Shown here piece after piece: positions 40,856 through 52,947 of a stretch of 64,000 nucleotides of DNA. The position numbers and the translations under genes are program-made. The DNA is taken from positions 62,001 to 126,000 of the forward strand of contig NZ_JAQOMR010000002.1 of assembly GCF_028401385.1 (NCBI RefSeq), written 5' to 3'. The notes beneath the pieces were generated by a model that saw nothing but the letters and a program-made list of their open reading frames with translations, ran no database searches and was not told the origin of the DNA. This DNA is from Marinicella algicola (lineage in GTDB: Bacteria; Pseudomonadota; Gammaproteobacteria; Xanthomonadales; Marinicellaceae). Positions within the stretch are counted from its first letter, which is position 1. Every line of letters starts with the position of its first letter.

Positions 40856-41685
40856 ACACTTCAGAAAGCCGTATCACCCGTATCCTCGTCTACACGACGT
40901 TGACAGTCCTTCTGGTCATCACCCTGTTTCCGATCGCATTGATGGTGCTGAACTCGCTCAAACCCTCAACCGAGATCGTCCAGAGCCCGCTTTCGATACC
41001 TTCAGAGCTGCGCTGGGACAATTTCACACGCGCCTGGACTGATGCGAATTTCGCACGCACGCTTCTCAACTCGGCGGTGCTGACCGCCATGACAATCGTG
41101 CTGGTCTGCTCCACGTCTTCGCTGACGGCCTATGTTCTGGCGCGCAAGAAGATCAAATCCTGGAAGATCCTGACCTTTTACCTTCTTGCCTCGACGACGG
41201 CCCCGATCCAGCTCTTCCTGTTCCCGCTCTATTTTGGCTTCGCACGGTTCGGCCTGATCAATAATCCGGTTGCGGTGGCGTTCGTCTACACAGCCATTTA
41301 TTCGCCTTTCGCAATCATGCTGCTGCGCACCTATTTTCTGGCCGTTCCGAAGGAACTGGAAGAAGCCGCGCTGATCGATGGCGCAACGCACTGGCAGGTG
41401 TTCCGGCGTGTCTTCCTGCCCATCGTCTCGCCGGGCATTCTGACCGTCGCGCTGATTATCGGCCTTTATTCGTGGAACGAATTCCTGATCGCGACCACCT
41501 TCCTGCAAGGGCAGGACAGAATGACCGCTGTCGTTTCCTTCTTCCTGCTGTCGGGCCAGTACTCTTCCGATTGGGGCGAGGTCATGGCCGCAGCGCTGAT
41601 CATCATTCTGCCCATCGTCATTCTCTTCATCTTCCTTCAGCGCCGCTTCATCGAAGGCATGGCCGGCGGTTCGGTCAAAGGCTGA
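40852..41685 (+). CDS. sugar ABC permease, MalG/UgpE type
   Basis: Intact membrane subunit of 277 residues with six predicted helices. Features: TLFPIALMVLNSLKPSTEIV, SLTAYVLARKKIKSWKIL, coupling motif ELEEAALIDGATHWQVFRRV and LYSWNEFLIATTFLQ. Overlaps the previous gene by ATG/TGA, and its start follows the same coupling pattern as other importers here. Confidence 0.93.
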   Translation: MNTSESRITRILVYTTLTVLLVITLFPIALMVLNSLKPSTEIVQSPLSIPSELRWDNFTRAWTDANFARTLLNSAVLTAMTIVLVCSTSSLTAYVLARKKIKSWKILTFYLLASTTAPIQLFLFPLYFGFARFGLINNPVAVAFVYTAIYSPFAIMLLRTYFLAVPKELEEAALIDGATHWQVFRRVFLPIVSPGILTVALIIGLYSWNEFLIATTFLQGQDRMTAVVSFFLLSGQYSSDWGEVMAAALIIILPIVILFIFLQRRFIEGMAGGSVKG

Positions 41686-41716
41686 AGATGCATTCTCTAT
41701 TATCAAAGGGGTTCAA

Positions 41717-43824
41717 GTGACCATTCCCAACGACTACCTCGAACGTGTCTATGCAGGTGTTCTCGGCAAGCTGATCGGCGTCTATCTCGGCCGTCCCTTC
41801 GAGGGCTGGACTTATGAGCGCATCACCAGGGAACTGGGACCGATCGACTATTACGTCCATGACCGGCTCGGCGACCCGCTGGTGGTGACCGACGACGACG
41901 TTTCCGGCACGTTCACCTTCATCCGGGCGCTTGAGGACTACGGTATCTCGCCGGACCTTTCTGCCGCCGATATCGGACGCGCATGGCTGAACTACATTAT
42001 CGAGGAACGCACCATTCTCTGGTGGGGCGGCAACGGCAACTCGACCGAGCATACGGCGTGGCTGAACCTGAAGAAGGGCATCCCTGCCCCGCAATCCGGC
42101 TCCATTGCCCGGAACGGCAAGGCTGTGGCCGAGCAGATCGGCGCCCAGATATTCATCGACGGATGGGCGATGGTCGCCCCGGCAAGCCGGAACTGGCGGC
42201 GAGACTCGCTGAGCAAGCGGGAAAAGTCAGCCATGACGGCGAATCCGTCTATGCCGCCATGCTGTGGGCGGCCATGGAGGCGGAAGCCTTCCGCTCCAAA
42301 GACATAGATCACCTCATCGACACCGGTCTTTCACTGATCCCCGAAGATTGCCTGATCGCCCGGATCGTGGCCGATGTCCGCACATGGCATCGCGAAAATG
42401 CCGAATGGCGGGACACCCGCCAGAAGATTGCGGATACCTACGGCTACGACAAGTTCCCCGGCAACTGCCATGTTGTGCCGAACCACGCGATCATGATCAT
42501 GACCATGCTTTACGCGCCCGACGACTTCCAGAAGTCGCAGATGATCATCAACACATGCGGTTGGGATACCGACTGCAATGCCGGCAATGTCGGTTGCCTG
42601 ATGGGCCTGATGCTCGGTCTCGATGGCCTGGAAACCGGGCCGGACTGGCGCGGACCGCTTGCCGACCGCATGCTGATCTCGACGGCTGACGGCGGCAATT
42701 CCATCAATGACGCCGTCCGCATGGCCTATTACATCGCCGATCTGGGTCTGGCGCTTGCAGGTCAAACGCCATCAAGCCCACCGAAAAATGGCGCACGGTT
42801 CCACTTTTCGCTGCCCGGCAGCACCCAGGGTTTCAGGCCGTTGAGCGGCTTCGACGTCAATGCCGCTACGCATGTCGATAGTGTTGCGACCGACAGCGGC
42901 AGAGCGCTTGCCATCCGGTATTCGGCGCTGGCACCTGGCCAGAAAGCGGCCGCGATGACCCCTGTTTTCTCGCCACCCGAACTGCTGAAAATGCGCACCT
43001 ATGACCTGATGGCGACGCCGCTGGTCTATCCCGGCCAGACCGTTCGCGCCAGGGTGATGACGCCTGCCGACAACAACGGCAATGTCGCAGTCGCATTGAT
43101 GATACGTCATTATGACGGCAGCGATCAGCTGGTCCCGCTGGAAGGCGCTGCTGAGACACTGGTGCCCGGCGGCGAAACCGTTCTCGAATGGCGATTGCCC
43201 GCAACCGGCGGCCAGCCGATTGCCGAACTCGGCCTTGTCGTCCGCCCGGACGGAAGACGCGCCGATGGCGCAGTGCTTGTCGATTATCTGCGTTTTGATG
43301 GCACGCCGGATATGGTGCTTCAGCGACCATCTGGCGATGGCGACTTCTGGCGCAAGGCCTGGGTCAATGGCGTCAGCTTCTTCTCCCGGAACTTTCCGGC
43401 CAGTTTCCGCATCTCCCAGTCCGATGGCGAGGGCCTGATTGCCCACGGGACACGCGACTGGACCGACTATGCGGTTGAAACCGGGCTGCTCGTTCACCTC
43501 GGAAACCATGCCGGTGTAGCTCTGAGAGTTCAGGGATTGCGGCGTTACTACGCCGTGCGCGTCACCCGTGCCGACAAGATCGAGATCGTGCGTGTGCGCG
43601 ACGAGACGGTCACGGTGCTTGCCGAACAGGACTACACGTTTGCCTTCGAGCGTCCGATCGCGATTGCGGCGAGGGTCGAAGGCCGGACGATTTCGGCAGT
43701 CGTTGACGGCATCGCGATTGCGGCAACCGACGACAGTGCCGAAGCCATTTGCGATGGCGGTATCGGCCTTGTTGTCCATGAAGGTGCGGTTTCTGCCGAC
43801 AAGGTCAGTGTCGGGCCTGTTTGA
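41717..43824 (+). CDS. ADP-ribosylglycohydrolase-family protein with C-terminal beta domains (frame broken once)
   Basis: About 702 residues. The N-terminal helical hydrolase (about 1-345) is of the ADP-ribosylglycohydrolase fold: KLIGVYLGRPFEGW, the metal-binding Asp cluster TDDDVSGTFT, WWGGNGNSTEHTA, and the distal metal motif GWDTDCNAGNVGCLMG. The rest (about 350-702) looks all-beta, probably two sandwich or LamG-like modules (FRISQSDGEGLIAHG, YAVRVTRADKIEIVRV). One G is missing at 42177-42182 (gives MVAPGKPELAARLAEQ). Lying inside a sugar importer operon it may cleave an N- or O-linked ribosyl or other glycoside. No signal peptide, so cytoplasmic. Confidence 0.85.
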
Positions 43825-43891
43825 ACGGCTCACTTCGCATTCGAATTTTACATGAGCAGTGCGGTGTGACCCGCTGCCCTCGGGAGGAAAT

Positions 43892-44944
<1,053 letters not shown>

Positions 44945-45159
44945 AAAGGCCGATCCTTTCGGCTGGCAGTGTCACTCTGAAAGAAACGATTTCAGCCAAG
45001 CGGCGGCAGCGACTGAAACGGTATTGCCAAGTTGTTTCACCCCGGCGTTTCGTCTATCGAGGCGACATGACTCTACCGAGCACTTTCCCTCGTTTGAAGG
45101 GGTTTCGTTTTCCGCGTGAAGTCAGAGGTGGAAACCGAGCGGCGAATAGCGCAATCCAC

Positions 45160-45341
45160 ATCATTGCTGTCGGGCGGCTTCGTGTCGACCCGCGCACGCA
45201 GGACTACGTCGCTAAGCGCATTGCATTGGGCAATTCAAAGCTGGGAGCAATTCGTTGCCTCAAGCGTTACATTGCCCACGAAATCTTTGTCATCATCATG
45301 CGGCGGCCCAGAGAAATCAACCAAAGCCAAATTGCCGTTTG
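45160..45341 (+). pseudogene. IS110-family transposase C-terminal fragment
   Basis: DPRTQDYVAKRIALGNSKL then GAIRCLKRYIAHEIFVIIM matches the conserved C-terminal end of IS110-family transposases (RTAEGKSKKEAIRCLKRYIAREVY pattern). Everything N-terminal is gone. It abuts an IS3 fragment. The 215 bp between the ABC ATPase and this piece show nothing. Confidence 0.6.
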
Positions 45342-45349
45342 ACTCCTAG

Positions 45350-45655
45350 ATGGGCGTCCAAGGATCTCAATTCACCAGCACCGACTTCGCCGGTGTGCTG
45401 TACGACGCGAAGGTGAAAATTTCGGTGGACGGGCGCGGGCGCTGGATCGAAAGCCGTATGATCGAGCGGCTCTGGAGGTCACTGAAATATGAGTGCGTCT
45501 ACCTGAACGCCTTCGAGACTGGCTCGCAGGCCCGCAAAGGAAGAGGCGCCTGGATCAATTATTACAACGAAAAACGCCCGCACTCATCACATGGGCTGCT
45601 GAAGCCGGACGAGGCCTATGATAACCGGATCCCGGACCTGAAGATCGCCGCCTGA
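45350..45655 (+). pseudogene. IS3-family transposase (OrfB) C-terminal fragment
   Basis: QGSQFTSTDFAGVLYDAKVK, DGRGRWIESRMIERLWRSLK and FETGSQARKGRGAWINYYN, then EKRPHSSHGLLKPDEAY, form the last third of an IS3-type integrase domain. The Glu of the DDE triad lies in this part but the first two Asp residues are lost, and the usual D before QGSQF is V. Inactive remnant. Confidence 0.75.
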
Positions 45656-45800
45656 ACTGAAACCGATGCTACAGCTTAGCCCGGCGGCAAACTGGCCGAA
45701 AATCCAAGACCACTTCTGATGGTACGGCAACACTCATGGGGAACCTTCCAAACGGATAGCAGGTTTGCCGGCTATTGCGCCGTGCCCAACCAGAGCCCGG

Positions 45801-46338
45801 TCAGTTGCAAGCGCCATCGGTCAGCAGCATGGCCTCGATGTCATCGAGTTGCGATTGCATATCGACGCTGTCCTCCGCCCCCAGACCTGCAGCGTGACCA
45901 GTCCCTCCACAGCCAGAAACGCGGTTCTTGCCGCACGCGCCTCTTGGCTATCGCCCATTCTGGACAGGATCGACCGGTACCAGTTCGCTGTCTCCAGGCG
46001 GTTTTGAGGGTTTTGCATGTAGGCGATCATGAGCCCAGCTAGCTTTGCATCGATGGTCCCCTGCGATGTGCGCATGGCGGCGATGTAGCTCAGCACAAAG
46101 GCGATCGGCCCCACACTCTCGATGTCGGCGACAAGGAATCGAACTGGGTGGTCCAACGATCGACCAGCCCTTTGACCAGTTCATCCTTCGACGAAAACGA
46201 ATATTGAACGCCGCCTTTCGATATGCCCGCAGCTTTTGCCAGGGCATCGATCGTCAGCGCCTGCGGCCCCTCGGTGTTCACGATGTCCTCGGCGATCGTC
46301 AAAAGCCCGTCCCGGCTGATCGTCGGTTTTCTTCCCAT
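45801..46338 (-). CDS. TetR-family regulator (frame broken twice)
   Basis: About 179 residues after repair. HTH: LLTIAEDIVNTEGPQALTID, then ALAKAAGISKGGVQYSFSSK. The C-terminal ligand domain reads ESVGPIAFVLSYIAAMRTS and WYRSILSRMGDSQEARAART. Missing bases lie near 46136 (restores FDSLVADIES) and in CCCCC 45878-45882 on plus (restores the tail GAEDSVDMQSQLDDIEAMLL). Start ATG 46338 with GGAGAG. Divergent from an MFS efflux gene, the usual arrangement for a local repressor. Confidence 0.83.
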
Positions 46339-46375
46339 CGTCTCTCCTTCATCAAACAGATTTCGACATTGCATT

Positions 46376-46399
46376 CCATACGTATGTATTTATATACGG
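46376..46399. promoter_or_regulatory. TetR operator candidate
   Basis: The 24-bp quasi-palindrome from CCATACGTATG to TATATACGG contains a perfect 10-bp palindrome CATACGTATG (46377-46386). It lies in the 89-bp gap between the divergent TetR and MFS genes. Confidence 0.55.
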
Positions 46400-46427
46400 C
46401 GTTGCAATTTATCATTCAGGTGTTCCG

Positions 46428-47947
46428 ATGTCTGCCCCTCTCCGTGATCCCAAGCGATGGCTCGTTCTCGTTGCCGTGACGTTCGCCTTCCTCCCCGTCG
46501 TCATCGACATGACCGTGCTCCACGTCGTAATCCCGACACTGACCCAGTCGCTTGGGGCCTCCGGCACGGAAGTGCTCTGGATCATCGACATCTATCCGCT
46601 CCTCATGGCGGGCCTGCTGGTGCCAATGGGCACGTTGGCCGACCGGGTCGGAAACCGCAAGCTGCTGTTGGCGGGCCTTGCGATCTTCGGCTTCGCATCG
46701 GTTGCTGCCGCCTTTTCCATAAGCCCAGCGATGCTGATCGGAGCGCGCATCCTGCTTGCCTTCGGCGGCTCGATGGTCGTGCCTTGTGTACTGGGGATCA
46801 TTCGCCGCACCTTCGAGGATACCGACGAGCGTGCAATCGCACTTGGATTATGGGGAACGATCGGGTCGGCTGGCGCAGCCCTCGGCCCGCTGGTTGGCGG
46901 CGGACTTCTGCAACATTTCTGGTGGGGCTCGGTATTCCTCATCAACGTTCCGCTTATGCTGGTGGTCGCGCCCGCATGCTATTTCCTTTTGCCGCGCAAG
47001 GAAGCGACAACGCCCGGCAAATGGGCTTTCGGCCAGGCGCTACTGCTGATCGCCGGCATGATCTCCGTTGTCTACGCCATAAAGGCGGGCTTCGGCGGCA
47101 GCAAACCGCTCGCCTTCGTTCTCCTGATTATGGCGTTTGGCATCGCGATGCTGACGCTGTTCATACGCAAGCAGCTTCGGTCGGACAATCCGATGCTGGA
47201 CCTGTCGCTGTTCTCCCGTCCCGCGATTGTGGCCGGCATCATCATGGCGCTCGTTGCGACCGGCGCGTTGTCCGGCGTCGAGCTGACGCTTGCCCAGGAA
47301 CTGCAATATGTGATCGGCAAGACGCCGCTCCAAGCGGGCATTTTCATGATCCCGATCATGGCTGCGGCCGCGATCGGCGGCCCCGTCGCCGGCTGGTTGT
47401 CGAACACGTTCGGGCTGCGCCGGGTGGCGACGCTGTCGCTGCTGCTCGCCGCAGCTTCGCTGGCCTATCTCGGCAGCGCCGATTTCCGCGTCCCGGGCTT
47501 CGAGGTCCCGGCTGCGCTCGGCATGGCCGGCCTCACCCTCAGCATCGGGCTGACAGCATCATCGATCGCCATCATGGGGTCTGTGGAGCCTGAAAAGGGG
47601 GCGCGGCAGGCGCGCTCGAGGGCACAGGTTATGAACTTGGCTCCGGTCTCGGTATCACCTTCTTCGGCGTATTCATGGCGAATGTTTTCGGCCGGGCGAT
47701 CGAGATACCGCCGGACCTCGCCTTGCCCCTGGCCGAACAGGCACGCCGTTCCATCGGCGACACCTATCTTGTGGCGGGGCAATTGTCCGGCGAACAGGGC
47801 ACCGCCCTGATCGCCGCCGGCAAGGCCGCGTTCAGCGCAACCCATGTCGCATTGCTGTCCCTGGCGGCCGCCGTGATCGCGGCCCTCGCCGTCGCCGTCT
47901 ACGTGCTGCTGGCCCGCTATCGCCCGATCGGCGGTTCCAGCCACTGA
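46428..47947 (+). CDS. MFS efflux transporter, DHA2 (EmrB/QacA) type (frame broken once)
   Basis: Proton-coupled multidrug exporter of about 506 residues with some 14 helices. Markers: FAFLPVVIDMTVLHVVIPTL (motif D1), MGTLADRVGNRKLLLAG (motif A), IGSAGAALGPLVGGGLLQHF (motif C). One G is missing in GGGGG 47597-47601; repair gives GGAAGALEGTGYELG and joins to VFMANVFGRAIEI. The final helix is LSLAAAVIAALAVAVYVLLA. Its stop overlaps the end of the convergent histidine kinase by about 30 bp. Controlled by the adjacent TetR. Confidence 0.87.
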
Positions 47948-49064
47948 ACATGCCGATCAGCGGCCGGCAGCGTGCAACCCGGGAGGGTGGGCCTTGATAT
48001 GTCCCGGCGCGGCAGCCGGATTTCGACGGCAAAGCCGGTGTTTTGGGCGGGAAGGATCAGCGCATCGCCTCCGTGTGCCTGCGCGATCGCCTTGACGATG
48101 GGCAGGCCGAGACCGGAACCGCCTCTGGCCCGCCCGCGCGAGTCGTCCGCGCGCCAGAACCGCTCGAAGGCGCGCGCGCGGTTTTCGTCGGAAAGTCCGG
48201 GGCCGGTATCTGTGCAACGGAAGAAGACGTGCTCTCCGGCGCGGCCGGTCTCCACGAGCACTGTGGTTTGCGGCGCGTAGCGGCAGCAGTTTTCGAGGAG
48301 CGCAACAAAGGCCTGCCGCAATCGCGCGCGGTCGGCATGGGTGACCACGCTCTCCAATCGCCGCTTAACGGTGATTCCGGTCTTGGCGAGCGGCTCCTCG
48401 AGTGCGGTCAGTGCTGACTCGGCCTCCGCGGCGAGATCGAGATGTGAGACCTGCAGATCGAGTTGACCGGCATTGCCCAGCGCCAGCGTGCGCAACTCCT
48501 CCACGATAGCCGACAGATCATCGACATGCTCGATCAGCCGGCCATAAAGCGCCGGACTGGGCTCAAAGGCGCCATCCAGCAGGCCCTGCAAGCGCCCGCG
48601 CAAAATGGTCAAGGGGTCCTGAGTTCATGCGCGATCGCCGAGTTCGAGTATTGCAATTCGGTCTCGGCGCGCTGCAGCCGCTCCGCCATCTGGTTGAAGT
48701 CGCCGACCAGATCGCCGGCCTCGCCGAAATTGCCGCGGCGTACCGAAGCGCGCGCCGAAAAATCGCCCTCCGCGACCTGGCGCGCGGCCTCGGCAACCGA
48801 TTTTAACGGCGCGACGATCCGCCTTGCGAGGAACCAGCCCAGCAATGAGGCTGACGCTATGCCGATGCCGAGCAGCAGGCCCAGGGTCACGATGTCGCCG
48901 GTGCGCAGGAAATCCTCGTCGGTGAACTCCGGATAGAGCCAATCATAGATGAAAAAGAAATAGGCAATCAGGCCGAAATAGACGACGGCGAAGGCAAGCA
49001 GCGTCAAGGCGATCATCGCGCGGACAATCTGGGAATTCAGTTTTCCAGCCACAGGTCTAGTCAT
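47917..49064 (-). CDS. sensor histidine kinase of the RND pump operon (frame broken once)
   Basis: About 382 residues. Two membrane helices (MIALTLLAFAVVYFGLIAYF; VTLGLLLGIGIASASLLGW) enclose a short periplasmic loop, then HAMP (FLARRIVAPLKSVAEAARQ), a HisKA domain with phospho-acceptor AHELRTP, and HATPase_c (N box LLENCCRYAP, G boxes DTGPGLSD and GGSGLGLPIV). The frame breaks at GGGG 48613-48616; one base links ELRTP to LTILRGRLQGLLDG. ATG at 49064 overlaps the response-regulator stop. The far C-terminus overlaps the MFS gene and may be wrong by a frame. Confidence 0.85.
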
Positions 49065-49781
49065 CGGCCCGACCATCAGTCCAGCCATCAGTATTGTCCA
49101 GGCGATAGCCGACGCCCCGCACGCCGGTAAGCAGCCCCCTGCCCCCGCAGAAATCAACTTGCGGCGCAGATTGCTGACATGGCTGTCGACGGTCCGATCG
49201 AGCGCCTCGCCTTCCGGCAGGCAGGCATCGACCAGTTCGGCGCGCTCGAACGCCCGTCCCGGGCTTGCGGCCATATGGGCGAGAATGCGAAACTCGGTCC
49301 GCGTCAGGTCGAGCGTCACCGGCCCGGCCGGGGTATCGACGGCCGCGCTATGGGCCAGCGGATCCACGGTCAGTGGACCGGCGCGCAGCGCCTCATCGCC
49401 GCCACGTCCCAACGTTCGACGGAGCACGGCCTTGGCACGGGCCACGACCTCAAGCGGATTGAACGGTTTGACGACATAATCGTCGGCGCCGATGCGCAGC
49501 GCCTGCAGCTTGTCGAGATCCTCCGCCAGCGCCGTGACCATGATCACCGGCGTGTCGCCGCGCCGCCTTATCGCCGCCAGCACCTCGTAGCCGTCCTGCC
49601 CGGGCAGCTTGATGTCGAGCACCACCAGATCGGGGCGCAAGCGCAGATGATGGGCAAGCCCGACGCTCCCGTCGCCCGCGGTGATGACCCGGAAGCCCTC
49701 ACGCGCCATGTAGGTCCCGATGATTTCAGCGATCTCGGGTTCGTCTTCGATAATCAGGATCAGAGCATTGTTCATGGCCAT
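49057..49781 (-). CDS. OmpR/PhoB-type response regulator (frame broken once)
   Basis: About 241 residues. The receiver domain has the acidic pair IIEDEPEIAE, phospho-acceptor Asp in LVVLDIKLPGQDG, and Lys in DYVVKPFNPLEV. The C-terminal winged helix reads LTRTEFRILAHMAASPGR and VDSHVSNLRRKL. A missing G at 49135-49139 (plus CCCCC) hides the real end GLLTGVRGVGYRLDNTDG and the stop at 49057; as written the frame runs straight into the kinase. It follows the RND pump by 42 bp and probably activates it. Confidence 0.87.
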
Positions 49782-49823
49782 GTCTTCGATCTTTGTAACA
49801 CCGTCCCCGGATGTTCACGCGGC

Positions 49824-52800
49824 TCATCCCGTGCTTTTCCCAGAGCCCTTGTTCCGTGATTTGCGCGTCGTCAGTCGGCTGACTGTAACGTAAAGCACCG
49901 GCACGAAGAAAACCGCAAGTACAGTGGCCGACAACATCCCGCCAAATACGCCGGTTCCGATGGCGTTCTGGATTTCGGAGCCGGGGCCATGCGCGATCAT
50001 CAATGGCACGACACCAAGGATGAAAGCCAGCGATGTCATCACGATCGGCCTGAGCCGCAACCGCGATGCCCGCAGCACCGCCCGATAAAGGCCCATTCCG
50101 TCATTTCTCAGGTGCCGGGCGTATTCGACCAGCAAAATGGCGTTCTTGGCGGAAAGCCCGATGATGGTGATCAGCCCCACCTTGAAGAACACGTCATTGT
50201 CCATGCCGCGCGCCAGCACAGCCAGCACCGCGCCGAGCACACCAAGCGGCACGACCAGCATCACCGAAAGCGGGATCGACCAGCTTTCATAGAGGGCCGC
50301 AAGCACAAGGAACACGACCAGCATCGAGGCGGCCAGCAGCATTGGCGCCTGCGCGGCGGATTGCCTTTCCTGCAGCGACTGGCCGGTCCATTCCAGCGCG
50401 AAGCCCTCCGGCAATTGTTGCGCCAGACGCTCCATCTCGTCCATCGCCGCGCCGCTCGACACGCCGGACGCCGCCGAGCCCGAGATATTGGCGGCGGGGT
50501 AACCGTTGTAGCGCTCCAGTTGCAGGGGCGTCGTTTCCCAGACGGGTTCGACAACTTCGGACAGAGCCACCATGCCGCCATCGATATTGCGCACCTTCAG
50601 ACGCAGGACATCCTCGACATGCATCCTTGCGGGCGCGTCGGCCTGCACGACCACCTGCTGAAGCTCACCCTTGTTGGGGAAATCGTTGACATAGTTCGAT
50701 CCGATCGCCGTCGAAATCATGTCGCTGATCGCCGAGAAGGAGACGCCGAGCGCCAGCGCCTTCTGGCGATCGATCTTCAGCGCGATGCTCTGGCCATCGG
50801 GCAGCCCGTCGGCCATCACGTCGGTCACCAGACGGCTTTGGGACGCCAGCGCGATCAACTGGTCCTCGGCCGCCTTCAGCGCGTCCGGTCCGGCGTTGCC
50901 CCGGTCCTCCAGCCGCAGCGCGAAACCGGATGTGGTGCCGAGCGATTCGATGGCCGGCGGCTTCATGATCATCGCCGTGCCTTCGGGAATGTCGGCCATC
51001 GCGGCTTCAGCGGCTGCGATCTCGGCATTCACCGTGGTCTTGCGCTCGCCCCAATCCTTCAGGCTGGTGAAGGCCTGTGCGGCATTGGGACCGGAGCCGG
51101 AAAATCCGAAGCCCAGAATGACGGTGCTCTCGACGATATCGGGCCGAGTCGCGGTATAGGCCTCATAGGCCGCAACGACCTTGCGCGTGCGTTCGGCGGT
51201 GGCGCCGGCCGGCAGCTCGAACATCGCCATGAAATTTCCCTGATCCTCTTCCGGCACGAACGACGTCGCCACCCGCGAATAGCCGACGCCGAGCACCACC
51301 AGCAACACGGCATAGACGACCAGCATCCGCCCGCCGCGCCGCAACACCCAGCCAACGCCGCCGGTATAGCGCGCGGTCAGGCTCTCGAACCGCCTGTTGA
51401 ACCACCCGAAGAAGCCGCTTGTGGCGTGACCTTGCCCGGGTTTCAGGAGCGTCGCGCAGAGTGCCGGCGTCAGCGTCAGTGCGAGGAAGGCCGAAAACAG
51501 GATCGAAACCGACATCGACAGGGTGAACTGGCGATAGATCGCGCCAACCGAACCGGCGGCCATGCCCATCGGTATGAAGACGGCGGCGAGAACCAGCGTG
51601 ATGCCGACGATCGCACCTGAAATCTCGCCCATCGCCTGGCGGGTGGCATCGCGTGGCGACAGACCCTGCCGGGACATGATCCGCTCGACATTCTCGACGA
51701 CGACGATCGCGTCATCGACGATAATGCCGATGGCGAGCACCATGCCGAACATGGTCAGCACATTGATCGAATAGCCTGCCGCCGCCATCACCGCGAACGT
51801 GCCCAGAAGCGCGATCGGCGCCACGATGGTCGGGATCAGCGTATAGCGAATGTTCTGCAGGAACAGCAGGATCACCAGAAAGACCAGCACCATCGCCTCG
51901 ATCAGGGTCTGAACGACCTTGGTGATCGATATCTTCACGAAGGGCGCGGTATTGTAGGAGATCACGACCTCCATATCCTTCGGCATCGACGGCTTCAGGT
52001 CCGCCAGACGTTTTTCAATCGCTGCGGCTGTGCTGACGGCGTTGGCGCCGGGCCGCATCTGGACCGCGGCCGCCGCCGCCGGCTTGCCATTGCTGCTGAC
52101 ACTGAACGCCAGCGTCTGGGCGCCGAGTTCCACCCGCGCCACATCCGACAGCAGCAGGCGTCCCCCATCGGTCTGCGCTCTCAGCGGTATCGCCGCGAAT
52201 TCCTCCGGCGTGTTCAACTGGCCATGCACGGTCAGCGGCGTCGAGATCATCGTGCCGGGAACCGTCGGCTCATCGCCGACACGGCCCGGCGAAACCTGCG
52301 CATTTTCGCGGGTGATCGCCGCGGTCACGTCGGCCATGGTCAGATCGTAGGCCGCCAGTTTTTCAGGATCCACCCAGACGCGCATGGCGCGCTCGGATCC
52401 GAATTGCTGCAAACGGCCGACGCCGGGAAGACGCTTCAGCTCCTCGCCCAGATTGCGCGTGAGGTAGTCGCCAAGGGCCAGTTCGTCAGTCTCGCCGCCG
52501 AGCGACTTCAGGGTGATCACCATCAGGAAACCGGATTCGGCGGCCTCGACGCTGACGCCGCTGCGCCGGACGGTCTCCGGAAGACGCGGTTCGGCATTCT
52601 TGAGGCGGTTTTGAACATCCACCTGCGCCAGTTCCGGATCGGTTCCGGGCTTGAACGTCAGCGTGATATTGGCACCGCCGGTCGAGATCCGCGGTGGATT
52701 CGTAGTAGAGCACGTTCTTGACGCTCGAGAGTTCCTTCTCGATCGGCGTCACCACGCTGTCATTGACGGTCTGCACGGTCGCGCCGGTATAGCTTGCGAA

Positions 52801-52935
52801 GACGCTGACATTCGGCGGCGCGATGACGGGAAAGCGCGCGACCGGAAGCTGCGGAATGGCGACAATGCCAGCAAGCGCTATGAAGATCGCAATCACCCAG
52901 GCAAAGACCGGGCGGTCGATGAAGAATTGTGGCAT
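49824..52935 (-). CDS. RND efflux pump inner-membrane transporter (AcrB/HAE1 type; frame broken once)
   Basis: About 1036 residues. Starts MPQFFIDRPVFAWVIAIFIA, with 12 predicted helices and two large periplasmic loops. The proton-relay Asp pair is in AIGIIVDDAIVVVENVERIM. Other landmarks: GATVQTVNDSVVTPIEKEL, GVSVEAAESGFLMV, FVPEEDQGNFM and GLSAKNAILLVEYARHL. The frame changes near 52690 (one extra base or two missing); repair reads YYESTADSTGGANITLTF. It exports drugs or toxic solutes with the adaptor encoded just upstream. No outer-membrane channel gene is nearby. Confidence 0.92.
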
Positions 52936-52947
52936 GATATCCGACCT

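Noticed and set aside
49989..51620. A 543-codon plus-strand open frame
   Set aside because: Antisense to the RND transporter, His/Gln/Arg-rich as expected of a mirror frame.
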